NCBI RefSeq assembly: GCF_021789315.1
Contig: NZ_CP084561.1
Location: forward strand, 806,001 to 870,000
Reading direction: 5' to 3'
DNA from: Arthrobacter sp. FW305-BF8
GTDB lineage: Bacteria; Actinomycetota; Actinomycetes; Actinomycetales; Micrococcaceae
Length of the DNA: 64,000 nt
Below, piece by piece: positions 1-8,264 of this stretch. The notes below the pieces were generated by a model. It worked only from the letters and a program-made list of their open reading frames with translations. It made no database searches and was not told where the DNA came from. Every line of letters begins with the position of its first letter. Position 1 is the stretch's first letter. The position numbers and the translations under genes were made by a program.

Positions 1-477
1 CGTCAGGTAAAGGAGCCCGACGGCCGCCACCCCCATGAGTGCCTGCGGCACCAGCATGCTCAGGGGCGAAAAACCAAAGACCCGGCCTACGAGGGCGGGA
101 ATCCACAGGGCCGCCGGGGGCTTGTCCACGGTGATCGCATTGCCGGCGTCGAGGGAGCCGAACAGCAGCGCTGTCCAGTCTTTGGTACCAGCCTGGATGG
201 CTGCGGCATAGAAGGAGTTGGCGTATCCCGTGGCTTCGAGGTTCCACAGGTAGAGCACGGCGGTGAATGCCAGCAGCGCTGCCGCGGAGGGCCGGATCCA
301 GCGCGGCTGGTTTCCTACGAGCAGCCGGGATGCCCTGCCGGTCCGGCGGGTTCGTTCCGGGTTGGAACCTGTGCTGGCACGGGGCGGCGCGGGGTCCGCC
401 GTGCTTGCCGATGGATCTGTTGTCGGGTCGATCGTCTGATCTGTCGTCCGATCTGGGGGAGTGACGGTGGTGCTCAT
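1..477 (-). CDS. GT39/ArnT-like membrane glycosyltransferase (3' end beyond window)
   Basis: The first 159 codons are visible; the frame stays open to the window edge. A Pro/Thr-rich cytoplasmic N-terminus of about 60 residues is followed by a membrane segment (about 63-78) and an extracytoplasmic stretch containing GNAITVDKPPAALW. The DKPP motif is typical of the first loop of ArnT/PMT-like family 39 glycosyltransferases, which move a sugar from a polyprenyl- or dolichyl-phosphate carrier. Its ATG overlaps the stop of the upstream GT2/GtrA gene as ATGA, so the two are translationally coupled. The upstream GT2 domain could make the lipid-linked sugar this enzyme uses; that link is an inference from coupling. 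The acceptor is unknown. Confidence 0.82.
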   Translation of the reverse strand, partial: MSTTVTPPDRTTDQTIDPTTDPSASTADPAPPRASTGSNPERTRRTGRASRLLVGNQPRWIRPSAAALLAFTAVLYLWNLEATGYANSFYAAAIQAGTKDWTALLFGSLDAGNAITVDKPPAALWIPALVGRVFGFSPLSMLVPQALMGVAAVGLLYLT

Positions 478-1937
478 GAGTGCGTCATTTCTGTGGTCGG
501 GGCGGATGACTGCGGGAGGGATGGCTCGGAGGCGGCAGGATCTGCTGGAGCGTTGGTGGAAGATGCGGCGAAATCTGCGGGAGCGTTGGTGGGGGCGGGC
601 CGCCGTCGGAAGACCCACCGCCGGAACAGCAGGAACTTCACGGCGGTGGCGGCGAGGTTCGCGGCGGTGACGGTCACCAGCTCAACCCAGCGGTCCGGCG
701 TCGTGCCTCCTGGAAGCGCGCCGCTGTGGACCAGGGCAAGCGCCCCGGCGGTGAGGGCGAGCCCGATCCCAAAAACGAGCAACCCTTCAAAGTGGTGGCG
801 GGCAACATCACTGTTGCCGGCGATGCCGAACGTGAAGCGCCGGTTTGCGGCGGTGTTGGCCACGGCCGTGGTGAGCAAGGCCAGCAGATTGGCCAGCTGC
901 GGGTCCATCAGGTTGCGGCAGAGGTAGAAGAGGACCAGGTAGGCCAGAGTGGAGGCCACGCCGATGGTGCCGAACCGGACCAGCTGGCCGAACAGGCTGC
1001 CGCCCGGGCTCTGTTCCTGACCGCGTGAAGCGGCGGGGAGGGGGCCGCGGGCCAGGGCCGCCCGGAGTTCGGTGACGGGGATGCGGCCGGTCACCATGTC
1101 CTTGCTGAGCCGGGCCATGCCGCGGACATCCGCGAGCGCAGTCTGGACGATGTCCACGCTGGAGCTGGGGTCGTCGGTCCAGTCCACCGGCACCTCGTGG
1201 ACCCTGAGGCCGCACCGTTCGGCGAGGACCAGGAGTTCAGTGTCGAAAAACCAGGCGGTGTCCACGGTATGCGGCAGGATCTGCTGGGCGATGTCGGCCC
1301 GGATGGCCTTGAAGCCGCACTGCGCATCGCTGAAGTGGGCGCCCATCAGGGACTGCAGCATGAAGTTGTAGCTGCGGGAGATGAATTCACGCTTCTGCCC
1401 GCGGACCACCCGGGAGTTGCGGGCCAGCCGCGTGCCGATGGCCAGGTCCGAGTGGCCAGAGAGCAGCGGGGCCAGCAGTGGGCCGAGCGCAGCCAGGTCG
1501 GTGGAGAGGTCCACGTCCATGTAAGCCAGAACGGGCGAGGGCGAAGCCAACCAGACTTTCCGCAGGGCGTTGCCGCGGCCCTTTTCCTCAAGGTGCACCA
1601 CGGTCACCTCCCGGAGTTCCCGGGCCACCCGTTCGGCCGCCTTGAGCGTTCCGTCGGTGCTGGCGTTGTCCGCGACGGTGATGCGGAACGAGTGCGGGAA
1701 CGTGCCACGCAGGTAGGCGTGGAGCCGGCGCAGGCACTCCTCCAGGTCGCGTTCCTCGTTGTAGACCGGGATGGTCACGTCCAGAACCGGTACCGCGGTG
1801 GCGGTGTCGATGGGCGACCGCCGGCTGTGCCCGCCGAGGGAATGCGCGGGCTCGTGCCCCGCGGTGCGGGCATGAGGGTGCGCGGTGCGCAGCGGAGAGT
1901 GCGGCGGGGTTCCGGAGGCCTGGTCTGTGATGGTCAT
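474..1937 (-). CDS. Bifunctional GT2 glycosyltransferase / GtrA-like membrane protein
   Basis: 487 residues. After a variable N-terminus, residues about 50-280 form a GT-A family 2 domain (VLDVTIPVYNEERDLEECLR, ADNASTDGT, and YMDVDLSTDL as the DxD region), like dolichyl-phosphate mannose synthase. Residues about 320-450 carry four hydrophobic segments of the GtrA type (LVRFGTIGVASTLAYLVLF). Such fusions make polyprenyl-phosphate sugars and pass them across the membrane. The stop overlaps the start of the GT39 gene by four bases, so the pair probably forms a pathway for sugar transfer outside the membrane. The N-terminal 45 residues are low complexity, so the true start could lie somewhat downstream. 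Confidence 0.88.
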   Translation of the reverse strand: MTITDQASGTPPHSPLRTAHPHARTAGHEPAHSLGGHSRRSPIDTATAVPVLDVTIPVYNEERDLEECLRRLHAYLRGTFPHSFRITVADNASTDGTLKAAERVARELREVTVVHLEEKGRGNALRKVWLASPSPVLAYMDVDLSTDLAALGPLLAPLLSGHSDLAIGTRLARNSRVVRGQKREFISRSYNFMLQSLMGAHFSDAQCGFKAIRADIAQQILPHTVDTAWFFDTELLVLAERCGLRVHEVPVDWTDDPSSSVDIVQTALADVRGMARLSKDMVTGRIPVTELRAALARGPLPAASRGQEQSPGGSLFGQLVRFGTIGVASTLAYLVLFYLCRNLMDPQLANLLALLTTAVANTAANRRFTFGIAGNSDVARHHFEGLLVFGIGLALTAGALALVHSGALPGGTTPDRWVELVTVTAANLAATAVKFLLFRRWVFRRRPAPTNAPADFAASSTNAPADPAASEPSLPQSSAPTTEMTHS

Positions 1938-2108
1938 GCCTCAACAGTGGCCGCTAGGGTTATGAGGGTTTTAGGGCCGAGCTGTGCGGGGGCTGTGGAC
2001 GTGACATCGGCGCTCGCCGGCTGCCAGCATCGGCTGTGGTTGCCGCGTTCGCTGCACCGCGCTGCATTTGTGCACCACTTTGCCTGCGGCAGGAAGAGGG
2101 GGGACGCA

Positions 2109-2144
2109 GAAGGGCCCCGAATCCTTGCGGATCCGGGGCCCTTC
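2109..2144 (-). terminator. Stem-loop downstream of the transglycosylase-like gene
   Basis: An 11-bp perfect inverted repeat (GAAGGGCCCCG / CGGGGCCCTTC) with a 14-nt loop lies 68 bp past the stop of the minus-strand gene at 2212-3081. There is no clear T-tract on the minus strand, as is common for GC-rich actinobacterial terminators. Confidence 0.6.
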
Positions 2145-2211
2145 GCACTCAGGCGTTCAGCCTAAAGCGGTGCAAAAGTGCTCGTCATCGGCTGGCTTGG
2201 CCGGGGAACTC

Positions 2212-3081
2212 TCAGTACCAGTTGTGGGCGAGGTGCCAGTTCAGCGCACCGCACGGGGAGCCGTAGCGCTCCTGGATGTAGTCCAGGCCCCAGTTGATCT
2301 GGGTGCGGTAGTTGGTGCGGTAGTCCGCCCCGGCGGTCGCCATCTTCTCGGCGGGCAGGGACTGGACGATGCCGTAGGCGCCGCTGCTCGCGTTGGTGGC
2401 CGTCGTGCGCCATTCCGATTCCTTGGTCCAGAGCCGTTTCAGGCACTGCATCTGGTCTGCGGCCCAGCCGTATGACCCCAGCTTGGTGGCCGCGTAGGCC
2501 TGTGCGCCGGCCGGATCATTCAGGGCAACAGGCGCAGCGGCCTTCGCCTTGGCAACGGCGGCAGCCTTCGCGGCGGCAGCCTTGGCAGCGGCCGCCTGGG
2601 CAGCGTTGGCCTTGGCAACCGCGGCGGCGTTGGCAGCGGCGGCGGTCTTGGCAGCCGCTGCGTTGGCGGCGGCAGTCTTTGCGGCGGCCGCCTTGGCAGC
2701 GGCAGCCTTCGCAGTGGCGGCCTTGGCGGCGGCAGCCTGGGACGAGGACTGCGGAGCGATGGACGCCGCGGACGGGGCAGGAAGCGCGGAGATTAGCGTC
2801 TTGTCGAAGTTCAGGGTCTGCCCGGCGTCGGCGGTGGCCGCTGCCGTTGGGGCGGCGGAAGGCGCAGCCTGGTCGGCCGCCTGGCCTGCGGCGCCGACGC
2901 CAACGAGCACGGCTGCGGCAGTGGTAAGGACGGCTGCCCGGCGCCCGAAGGACGGAAGGCTTCCGGTCAGGCGGCCCCAAGCCGTCGCAGGCCGAACCGG
3001 CTCTGCACGGTGACGGGAAATATTGCGGTCGGACTGCTGGGAGGCGCGATCAGGGCGCGCCTGTGCCTTGAATTCAGACAT
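2212..3081 (-). CDS. Secreted transglycosylase-like cell-wall protein with Ala/Lys-rich linker
   Basis: 289 residues. A long basic N-terminus precedes a hydrophobic segment (about 49-66, AAVLTTAAAVLVGVGAAG), consistent with a signal or anchor. Residues about 115-190 are a low-complexity linker of Ala-Ala-Lys/Thr/Asn units that would cross the cell wall. The last 85 residues resemble the SLT-like domain of actinobacterial wall hydrolases: WTKESEW holds the likely catalytic Glu, followed by SSGAYGIVQSLP and the terminal GSPCGALNWHLAHNWY. The expected role is cleavage or remodelling of peptidoglycan outside the cell. A c-di-AMP riboswitch lies just upstream, as is known for resuscitation-promoting and other wall hydrolase genes in Actinobacteria. 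Substrate specificity cannot be told. Confidence 0.83.
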   Translation of the reverse strand: MSEFKAQARPDRASQQSDRNISRHRAEPVRPATAWGRLTGSLPSFGRRAAVLTTAAAVLVGVGAAGQAADQAAPSAAPTAAATADAGQTLNFDKTLISALPAPSAASIAPQSSSQAAAAKAATAKAAAAKAAAAKTAAANAAAAKTAAAANAAAVAKANAAQAAAAKAAAAKAAAVAKAKAAAPVALNDPAGAQAYAATKLGSYGWAADQMQCLKRLWTKESEWRTTATNASSGAYGIVQSLPAEKMATAGADYRTNYRTQINWGLDYIQERYGSPCGALNWHLAHNWY

Positions 3082-3087
3082 GGTTGA

Positions 3088-3251
3088 TTGCCTCTCAACA
3101 CCTGCGGAGTTAGCTGTCGGGTTCGGATGAGGTCATCCGGCCGCACGGAAAATTCACGTGTCGGCTTCACCCCAAGGGCTGATGCGGAAAGCCCGGGACT
3201 CTGGTTCCCCCGCCTCTGCCTGAACTAGCGGAATCCGGGAAGCGGCAGAGC
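3088..3251 (-). promoter_or_regulatory. ydaO-yuaA type c-di-AMP riboswitch
   Basis: Reading the minus strand toward the ATG at 3081, the conserved blocks of the ydaO class appear in order: CCGCTT near the 5' side, GGCGGGGGAACCA, TTGGGGTGAAGCC, and the 3' signature CCGACAGCTAACTCCGCAGG. These match the Bacillus ydaO blocks GCGGGGGACCCA, TTGGGGTGAATCC and CCGGCAGCTAACCTCGTAAGC almost base for base. The element sits immediately before the cell-wall hydrolase gene, the usual actinobacterial context. Outer boundaries are approximate because the P1 stem is weak by eye. Confidence 0.88.
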
Positions 3252-3344
3252 TGGGCGTCAATCCGGAGATGCGGCTCTAGTGGCGGCCGCACTCTATCGA
3301 CCGTACAGGAGGCTTCTGATTAAGTCACATTTAGGTAACGGACA

Positions 3345-4958
3345 TCACGACGACGGCGCGGCGCCTTGCATGGGCAGCCGGACGGCAAATTCCGTCCGGC
3401 CAGGCCGGGATGTGACCTCCACTGTCCCGCCGTGTGCCTCCACGATGGACTGCACGATGGACAGGCCAAGGCCGCTGGTTCCCTCGGCCGACAGAACCCC
3501 GGCTTCCCCCCGCGATTCGGGGGTGCGGAGGGTTGTTTGGGCGCTAGCGGCACCGGCAATGGAACCCGTCGCCGTTGCGGATGCAGGTGCCGGGGGCGCC
3601 TGCGCCGGGGTCACACGTGACGCGTCTGCGCGGGCAAAGCGAGCGAAGACCTTGTCCACGAATTCAGGCGGGATGCCGGCGCCGTCGTCCGTGACCGTAA
3701 TCACAGCGCTGCCGTCAGCCGACCGCATCACGCCGGTGGTCACCGTGGTGCCGGGCGGCGTGTGCTTGCGGGCATTCGAGAGCAGGTTGACCAGCACCTG
3801 GTGCAGCTGCGATGCATCGCCCCGAACGGACACAGGTTCTTCGGGAAGGTCGAGGTGCCACGCCCGGTCCGGTGCCATGACCTTTTCGTCGCTGACGGTC
3901 TCGATCACGAGCTGTGTGAGGTCCACGTCGCTGAGCTTGAGCGGCTGCCCGTCGTCGAGCCGCGCCAGCAGCAGAAGATCCTCCACCAGGGCGGTCATGC
4001 GTTCTGACTGGCTCTGCACGCGTGCCAGGGACCGCTGGCCGTCCGGAGTGAATTTTTCGGTCATGCGCATCAGCTCGGTGTAGCCGCGGATGGCCGTGAG
4101 CGGCGTCCGGAGCTCATGGGAGGCGTCTGCCACGAATTGCCGCACCTTCATTTCGCTTTCCTGCCGCGCCTCCAAAGCATTGGACACGTTGTCCAGCATC
4201 TGGTTCAGGGCGTGGCCCACGCTGCCCACTTCAGTTCCGGGATGGGCGTTCGACGGCGGGACGCGGACAGCGAGTGCCACCTCACCGGCGTCCAGCGGCA
4301 GGCGCGAGACCTGGGTGGCCACCTCGGAGAGCTGCTCCAGCGGTTTCATGGTGCGGCGGATGAGGACCGTCCCGGCCAGGCCGATCAGCACGAGGCCGCC
4401 CAGCGAGACGATGGTAATCGTCCACACGAGGGACGTCAGGGTGTTCTGCTTTTCCGCGAGGGGGAGCCCGGTGACGATGACGTCCCCGTACGGCGCCTGC
4501 GCGGCGACCAGGCGGTAGGTGCCTGAGGACAGTGTGCGCTCGACGGGCACGCCGTTGCGGCGGAGCTCCAGGAGGACCTGGTTGTCTGAAGGTGACAGCG
4601 AGGCGCGGGTGGAGTCGGCGGCTATGAGACCGGCACTGATGACGGCGCCGTTCTCGATTCGCGCCGTGACCGTGCCGACCCTCTGGCCGCGGGCATCCAA
4701 TGGATCGGGCCTGGTCCCTTGATTGCCGAGCGGCGGACGGCCGAAGTCGCTGGAGCGGTGGGCCGCATCCGAGAGCTGCTTGTCCAATTGCTGGGTCAGA
4801 TAGGAGTCCATCGAGGCGTAGCTGAACAGGCCGATCGCGCCGCAGATGGCCACGAGGAGAGCCATCGCGACGAGGACCAGGCGTGTGCGGAGGTGCCAGG
4901 TGTCCGCCTTTAGCCAGCGTCGGCGCTGAGTGCGCGCGGCTCCGGAAAGTTTTGCCAC
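3345..4958 (-). CDS. Sensor histidine kinase of a two-component system
   Basis: 537 residues. Two membrane segments (about 25-47 and 178-200) enclose a 130-residue extracytoplasmic sensor; then HAMP (about 200-265), HisKA with VADASHELRTPL (His near 280) and HATPase_c with NLLSNARKHTPPG, VTDDGAGIPPEF and GTSGLGLSIV. Architecture and TM spacing resemble MprB/TcrY-type kinases. The ATP-lid between the F box and G2 box carries an extra stretch of about 45 Ala/Pro/Thr-rich residues (about 447-490) not expected in the family. The gene lies three bases after the response regulator and is surely cotranscribed with it. The signal sensed is unknown. Confidence 0.9.
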   Translation of the reverse strand: MAKLSGAARTQRRRWLKADTWHLRTRLVLVAMALLVAICGAIGLFSYASMDSYLTQQLDKQLSDAAHRSSDFGRPPLGNQGTRPDPLDARGQRVGTVTARIENGAVISAGLIAADSTRASLSPSDNQVLLELRRNGVPVERTLSSGTYRLVAAQAPYGDVIVTGLPLAEKQNTLTSLVWTITIVSLGGLVLIGLAGTVLIRRTMKPLEQLSEVATQVSRLPLDAGEVALAVRVPPSNAHPGTEVGSVGHALNQMLDNVSNALEARQESEMKVRQFVADASHELRTPLTAIRGYTELMRMTEKFTPDGQRSLARVQSQSERMTALVEDLLLLARLDDGQPLKLSDVDLTQLVIETVSDEKVMAPDRAWHLDLPEEPVSVRGDASQLHQVLVNLLSNARKHTPPGTTVTTGVMRSADGSAVITVTDDGAGIPPEFVDKVFARFARADASRVTPAQAPPAPASATATGSIAGAASAQTTLRTPESRGEAGVLSAEGTSGLGLSIVQSIVEAHGGTVEVTSRPGRTEFAVRLPMQGAAPSS

Positions 4959-4961
4959 GGC

Positions 4962-5702
4962 CTACTCTGCCGGTTTGATGACGTAGCCCGCGCCGCGGAC
5001 CGTGTGGATCATGGGCGGGTGCACGGCATCCACCTTCTTGCGCAGGTAGGAGATGTACAGTTCGACGATGTTGGCCTGGCCGCCAAAATCGTAGTTCCAT
5101 ACCCGGTCCAGGATCTGGGCCTTGCTGACCACGCGCTTGGGGTTCTCCATGAGGTAGCGCAGCAGCTCGAACTGGGTGGCTGTCAGCTGCAGCTCGTCGC
5201 CGGCGCGGGTGACTTCGCGCGTGTCGAGGTTCAGGACGAGGTCGCCCACCACCAGCTCGGCGGAGTCCATGGCGGCGACGCCGGAGCGCTGGACCAGCCG
5301 GTGCAGGCGCAGCAGGACTTCCTCCATGCTGAACGGCTTGGTTACATAGTCGTCGCCGCCCGCGGCGAGGCCCACGATCCGGTCCTGTACCGCGTCCTTG
5401 GCGGTGAGGAACAGCGCCGGGACCTCCGGCGCGAAGGCGCGGATCCTGCCCAGGAGCTCAACGCCGTCGAATCCGGGAAGCATCACATCAAGCACCAGCA
5501 CATCCGGGCGGAACTCCTTGGCGAGCTTCACGGCCTCGGGGCCGTCGGCAGCGATGGCCACCGACCAGCCGGCCATGCGCAGGCCCATGCTCATTAGTTC
5601 TGAGAGGCTCGGCTCGTCGTCGACCACGAGCGCACGGATGGGGGATCCGTCAGGGTGGGTCAGCTGGGGAAGGTTGTTGGTCATGGAGTGCGAAGTGGCC
5701 AT
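4962..5702 (-). CDS. OmpR-family response regulator
   Basis: 246 residues from the ATG at 5702, chosen because GGAGAG lies 7 nt upstream; the frame is open further upstream but without a better ribosome site. The receiver domain (about 25-140) has the acidic pair in VVDDEPS, the phosphorylation Asp in VLVLDVMLPG and the conserved Lys in YVTKPFS. The C-terminal winged helix ends TVRGAGYVIKP. It is the partner of the adjacent histidine kinase and shares its intergenic region with the divergent membrane-anchored protein at 5901, which is a candidate target by position only. Confidence 0.92.
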   Translation of the reverse strand: MATSHSMTNNLPQLTHPDGSPIRALVVDDEPSLSELMSMGLRMAGWSVAIAADGPEAVKLAKEFRPDVLVLDVMLPGFDGVELLGRIRAFAPEVPALFLTAKDAVQDRIVGLAAGGDDYVTKPFSMEEVLLRLHRLVQRSGVAAMDSAELVVGDLVLNLDTREVTRAGDELQLTATQFELLRYLMENPKRVVSKAQILDRVWNYDFGGQANIVELYISYLRKKVDAVHPPMIHTVRGAGYVIKPAE

Positions 5703-5900
5703 GTGACAACTCTCCGTTCTGGTGTTTAGCCGCCGCTTTGGCAATCCTGTGCGCCAGCTGTGAATCCCAGCGTAGCGAGCTGAAAGGCGCCGCGTACGGA
5801 TTTTTCAGGTCACAGGCATGGCTCTTGCGCCGCACAGGCCAAACACAGGAAGGCTTTCCAGTCTGGAACGGACACTTCCGCAACCCCTAAGGAGATCGCA

Positions 5901-6749
5901 ATGAGCGGACAGCAGCCTGTACCTGTTCCAGAAACCACACCCCTGCCTCCGGCGCCGCAGCCGGATGGGTACCCATACCGGCCAGGCTGGGGAGGGCCGC
6001 CGTCGGCAGGAAAAGTGGGAGGTTGGGCGGCCGGCGGCAAGCACTGGACCATGAAGCGCGGGCTGGTCGTGGCCGGTGCGGCCACGGTTCTGGCCGCTGG
6101 CGCAGGAGGCGCCGCTTACGGTTTGGGCAGCAACGCTGCCGCTGCCAGTGGAACGGCCGCAGGGGCCCAGGGCGGGTTGGCGCAAGGTGGAACGCAGGGC
6201 GGTTTGAGCCAGGGCGGCACGCAGGGAGGGGTGCCGCAGGATGGCGGGTCTTTGGGCGGTCCGGGCATGCAGGCGCCGGGAGGCGGAACGGTGCCGGGCC
6301 AGGGAGACGACTTCGCGCCCAACGGCCTGGGCGGCATGGGCAGCGGCGTTTCGGCGGCCGTCCATTCGGAGTACGTCGTCGAGGAGAACGGGGCGTACGT
6401 CACCAAGGTGGCGCAGCTCGGCAGCGTTTCCACCGTAGCCTCCGGTTCGGTCACGGTGAAGAGCGCCGACGGGTTCACCCGCACGTACACGCTCAGCGAC
6501 GACACGGTGGTGAGCAACATGCTGCAGCGGCGCCAGGAGTCGGCAACCGGCGACCTGACAGTGGCCGACATCGTTGCCGGAGCCGCTGTGCGGATTGTGG
6601 CCGGCAAAGACGGCTCGGCGTTTCCGGCGGAGAGCGTGCAACTGAGCGGCACCACAGAGTCTGGCGGGAGCACACTGTCTGGCGGGAGCACCGGATCAGG
6701 CGGAGCCACGCAGCTAGGAGGAACCAGCGGCACCGGCCAGTCCAGCTGA
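5901..6749 (+). CDS. Membrane-anchored protein with Gly/Gln repeats and C-terminal beta domain
   Basis: 282 residues; AAGGAG lies 8 nt before the ATG. A Pro-rich cytoplasmic head (1-50) is followed by one membrane segment (about 55-75, LVVAGAATVLAAGAGGAAYG), then an external low-complexity region with repeated GGTQGG/LSQGG units (about 90-125). Residues about 155-245 form a compact domain (SVTVKSADGFTRTYTLSDDT) reminiscent of DUF5666-like small beta domains, and the tail is Gly/Ser/Thr repeats. It is divergent from the two-component genes, whose regulon it may belong to. No enzymatic motif is visible. The family assignment is tentative. Confidence 0.72.
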   Translation: MSGQQPVPVPETTPLPPAPQPDGYPYRPGWGGPPSAGKVGGWAAGGKHWTMKRGLVVAGAATVLAAGAGGAAYGLGSNAAAASGTAAGAQGGLAQGGTQGGLSQGGTQGGVPQDGGSLGGPGMQAPGGGTVPGQGDDFAPNGLGGMGSGVSAAVHSEYVVEENGAYVTKVAQLGSVSTVASGSVTVKSADGFTRTYTLSDDTVVSNMLQRRQESATGDLTVADIVAGAAVRIVAGKDGSAFPAESVQLSGTTESGGSTLSGGSTGSGGATQLGGTSGTGQSS

Positions 6750-6757
6750 TGCAAGGA

Positions 6758-6800
6758 CGACGGCGCGGCGCCCCGGGCGAACCGGGCGCTGCCGCCGTCG
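6758..6800 (+). terminator. GC-rich nested stem-loop after the membrane-anchored gene
   Basis: CGACGGC pairs with GCCGTCG around a second small stem (CCCGG/CCGGG), starting 9 bp after the stop at 6749. No T-tract is evident, so the call rests on position and dyad symmetry. Confidence 0.5.
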
Positions 6801-7347
6801 GTATGAGGAACTTGACTACAGCCCCAACCGCACCCGGAGGAAAAATTTTCCTCCGGAGCGCGTCATAGCTGGACAACCGGCTAACGGCGGCTGCGGGTTT
6901 TCGGTAACTGAAATGTCATTGAATATTCAGCGACTTCGACTGCAAAAATCGAAGAAGATTCTGTAGACCTGGCTTTCCGACCGTCCGGTCAAGAAAATAA
7001 ATCGAAAAATCGGTCAACGGCAAAACTGTGAGTTATCACACAATCAGGCGGTTCGTCTCAGCATCCGGACACTTCCGTCCATTGTTACTTGCAAGTTTTC
7101 ATTGTTACGTTGCACACTTTCAAATGTGAACAAGAACTCAACAGCACCTGCAGCCGCAGAACATTGGCCCAGCACACCAGCTGCTGCCGACATGCGCTGT
7201 TGTCGAATGCACGCCTAACTTTCACCACCCCACGAAGTTTTTAGGCATTCGCCCCCAGCCCAGCGTAGGGCGCCCCTCCCCAGAACCATTGCGGGGACCC
7301 AAGCATTCGAGCCGCGATGACGGCCATTCACATTGAGGTAAGCAAAC
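6801..7347 (+). promoter_or_regulatory. Long AT-richer leader of the orphan winged-helix gene
   Basis: About 550 bp without a credible gene, clearly richer in A/T than its surroundings. It contains a direct repeat of ATTGTTAC at 7081-7088 and 7101-7108, exactly 20 bp apart, followed by an imperfect dyad CAC...GTG near 7111-7129. OmpR-type winged helices bind direct repeats, so this is a candidate autoregulatory site. The promoter itself is not identified. Confidence 0.45.
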
Positions 7348-8223
7348 ATGTCAGTTGCATCCGGATACGTCCACATCTCAGTCCGTAACGCCAACAAGGC
7401 AGGCCAGCCATCTGGCCTGCGGCAGGGATTCGGCGCCCGCCCCGCCTTCGCCCCGGGTGGCCAGGCAAACAGTGTTCCCGCCGCTCCGGGTTACGCACCC
7501 CAGGGCTATAATCCGAACTCCTACGGCCAGTTGCGCGCCGTCCAGGCAGACGAAGCCGCGCCAATCACCGCGCCCACGCCGCTTGTGGCCCCGGCCGCCG
7601 CCGCACCGGTCCGCGCCGTACCCAATGAAAACGTTGCCCGCGGGTTCGTCCTGTACATGGGCATTGACGAGGAAACCGCGGCTGCCGCCGGCACCTCGAT
7701 CGCCAAGCTTGCCCAGGAGATCCGGGCCTATGCCCAGTCGCTGGTTACCGGAGCCGAGAGCTACGCGGCCGTCGCTGTGGCGCCGTCCAGCGCCCCCGGT
7801 TCGGCGCTCGACGTCGTCCGTTCCACCTTCGGCGACCCCACCGTCAACGCCCGGCAGCGCACCGAGACCGCCCGCGTGCAGCCGGCCCAGGATCCCCGCC
7901 CGTCGGGTGTCCTGATCGACCTCGCCCGCCGCGAAGTGCACCTCGACGGTGAGTCCCTGAACCTGACGTTCAAGGAATTCGAACTGCTCAACTACCTCGT
8001 GGAGAACGGCACCCGCACCGTGGGCCGCGACGAACTGCTCGAGGGCCTGTGGCGGAACGCCGAAGAGGTGCCGAACGAGCGCACCATCGACGTCCACATC
8101 CGCCGCCTGCGCTCCAAGCTCGGCCGCCTTGCCAACACGGTGCGTACCGTCCGTGGCCAGGGCTACCGCTTCTACGAGCACCCGGAGGTCGTTGTCTGGG
8201 CCGCTCCGGAGTACTCGATCTAG
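7348..8223 (+). CDS. Orphan winged-helix (OmpR C-terminal type) transcriptional regulator
   Basis: 291 residues. The C-terminal 100 residues are a clear Trans_reg_C winged helix: VLIDLARREVHLDG, LTFKEFELLNYLVENG, NERTIDVHIRRLRSKLG and TVRGQGYRF. No receiver domain with its acidic pocket precedes it. Instead there is a Pro/Ala-rich linker (about 25-95) and a short domain (about 96-165, ARGFVLYMGIDEETAAAAG...) that I do not recognise. It therefore is not phosphorylated like a response regulator and may sense through the middle domain. The long upstream leader with 20-bp-spaced direct repeats suggests autoregulation. Confidence 0.85.
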   Translation: MSVASGYVHISVRNANKAGQPSGLRQGFGARPAFAPGGQANSVPAAPGYAPQGYNPNSYGQLRAVQADEAAPITAPTPLVAPAAAAPVRAVPNENVARGFVLYMGIDEETAAAAGTSIAKLAQEIRAYAQSLVTGAESYAAVAVAPSSAPGSALDVVRSTFGDPTVNARQRTETARVQPAQDPRPSGVLIDLARREVHLDGESLNLTFKEFELLNYLVENGTRTVGRDELLEGLWRNAEEVPNERTIDVHIRRLRSKLGRLANTVRTVRGQGYRFYEHPEVVVWAAPEYSI

Positions 8224-8264
8224 TACCTCCGCCCACCGGCCTCCGCGGCTAGTAGGGTGAGTCC

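Noticed and set aside
2560..2740. Repeats in the transglycosylase-like gene as an independent DNA element
   Set aside because: They follow codon structure of an Ala/Lys-rich linker and are explained by the protein.
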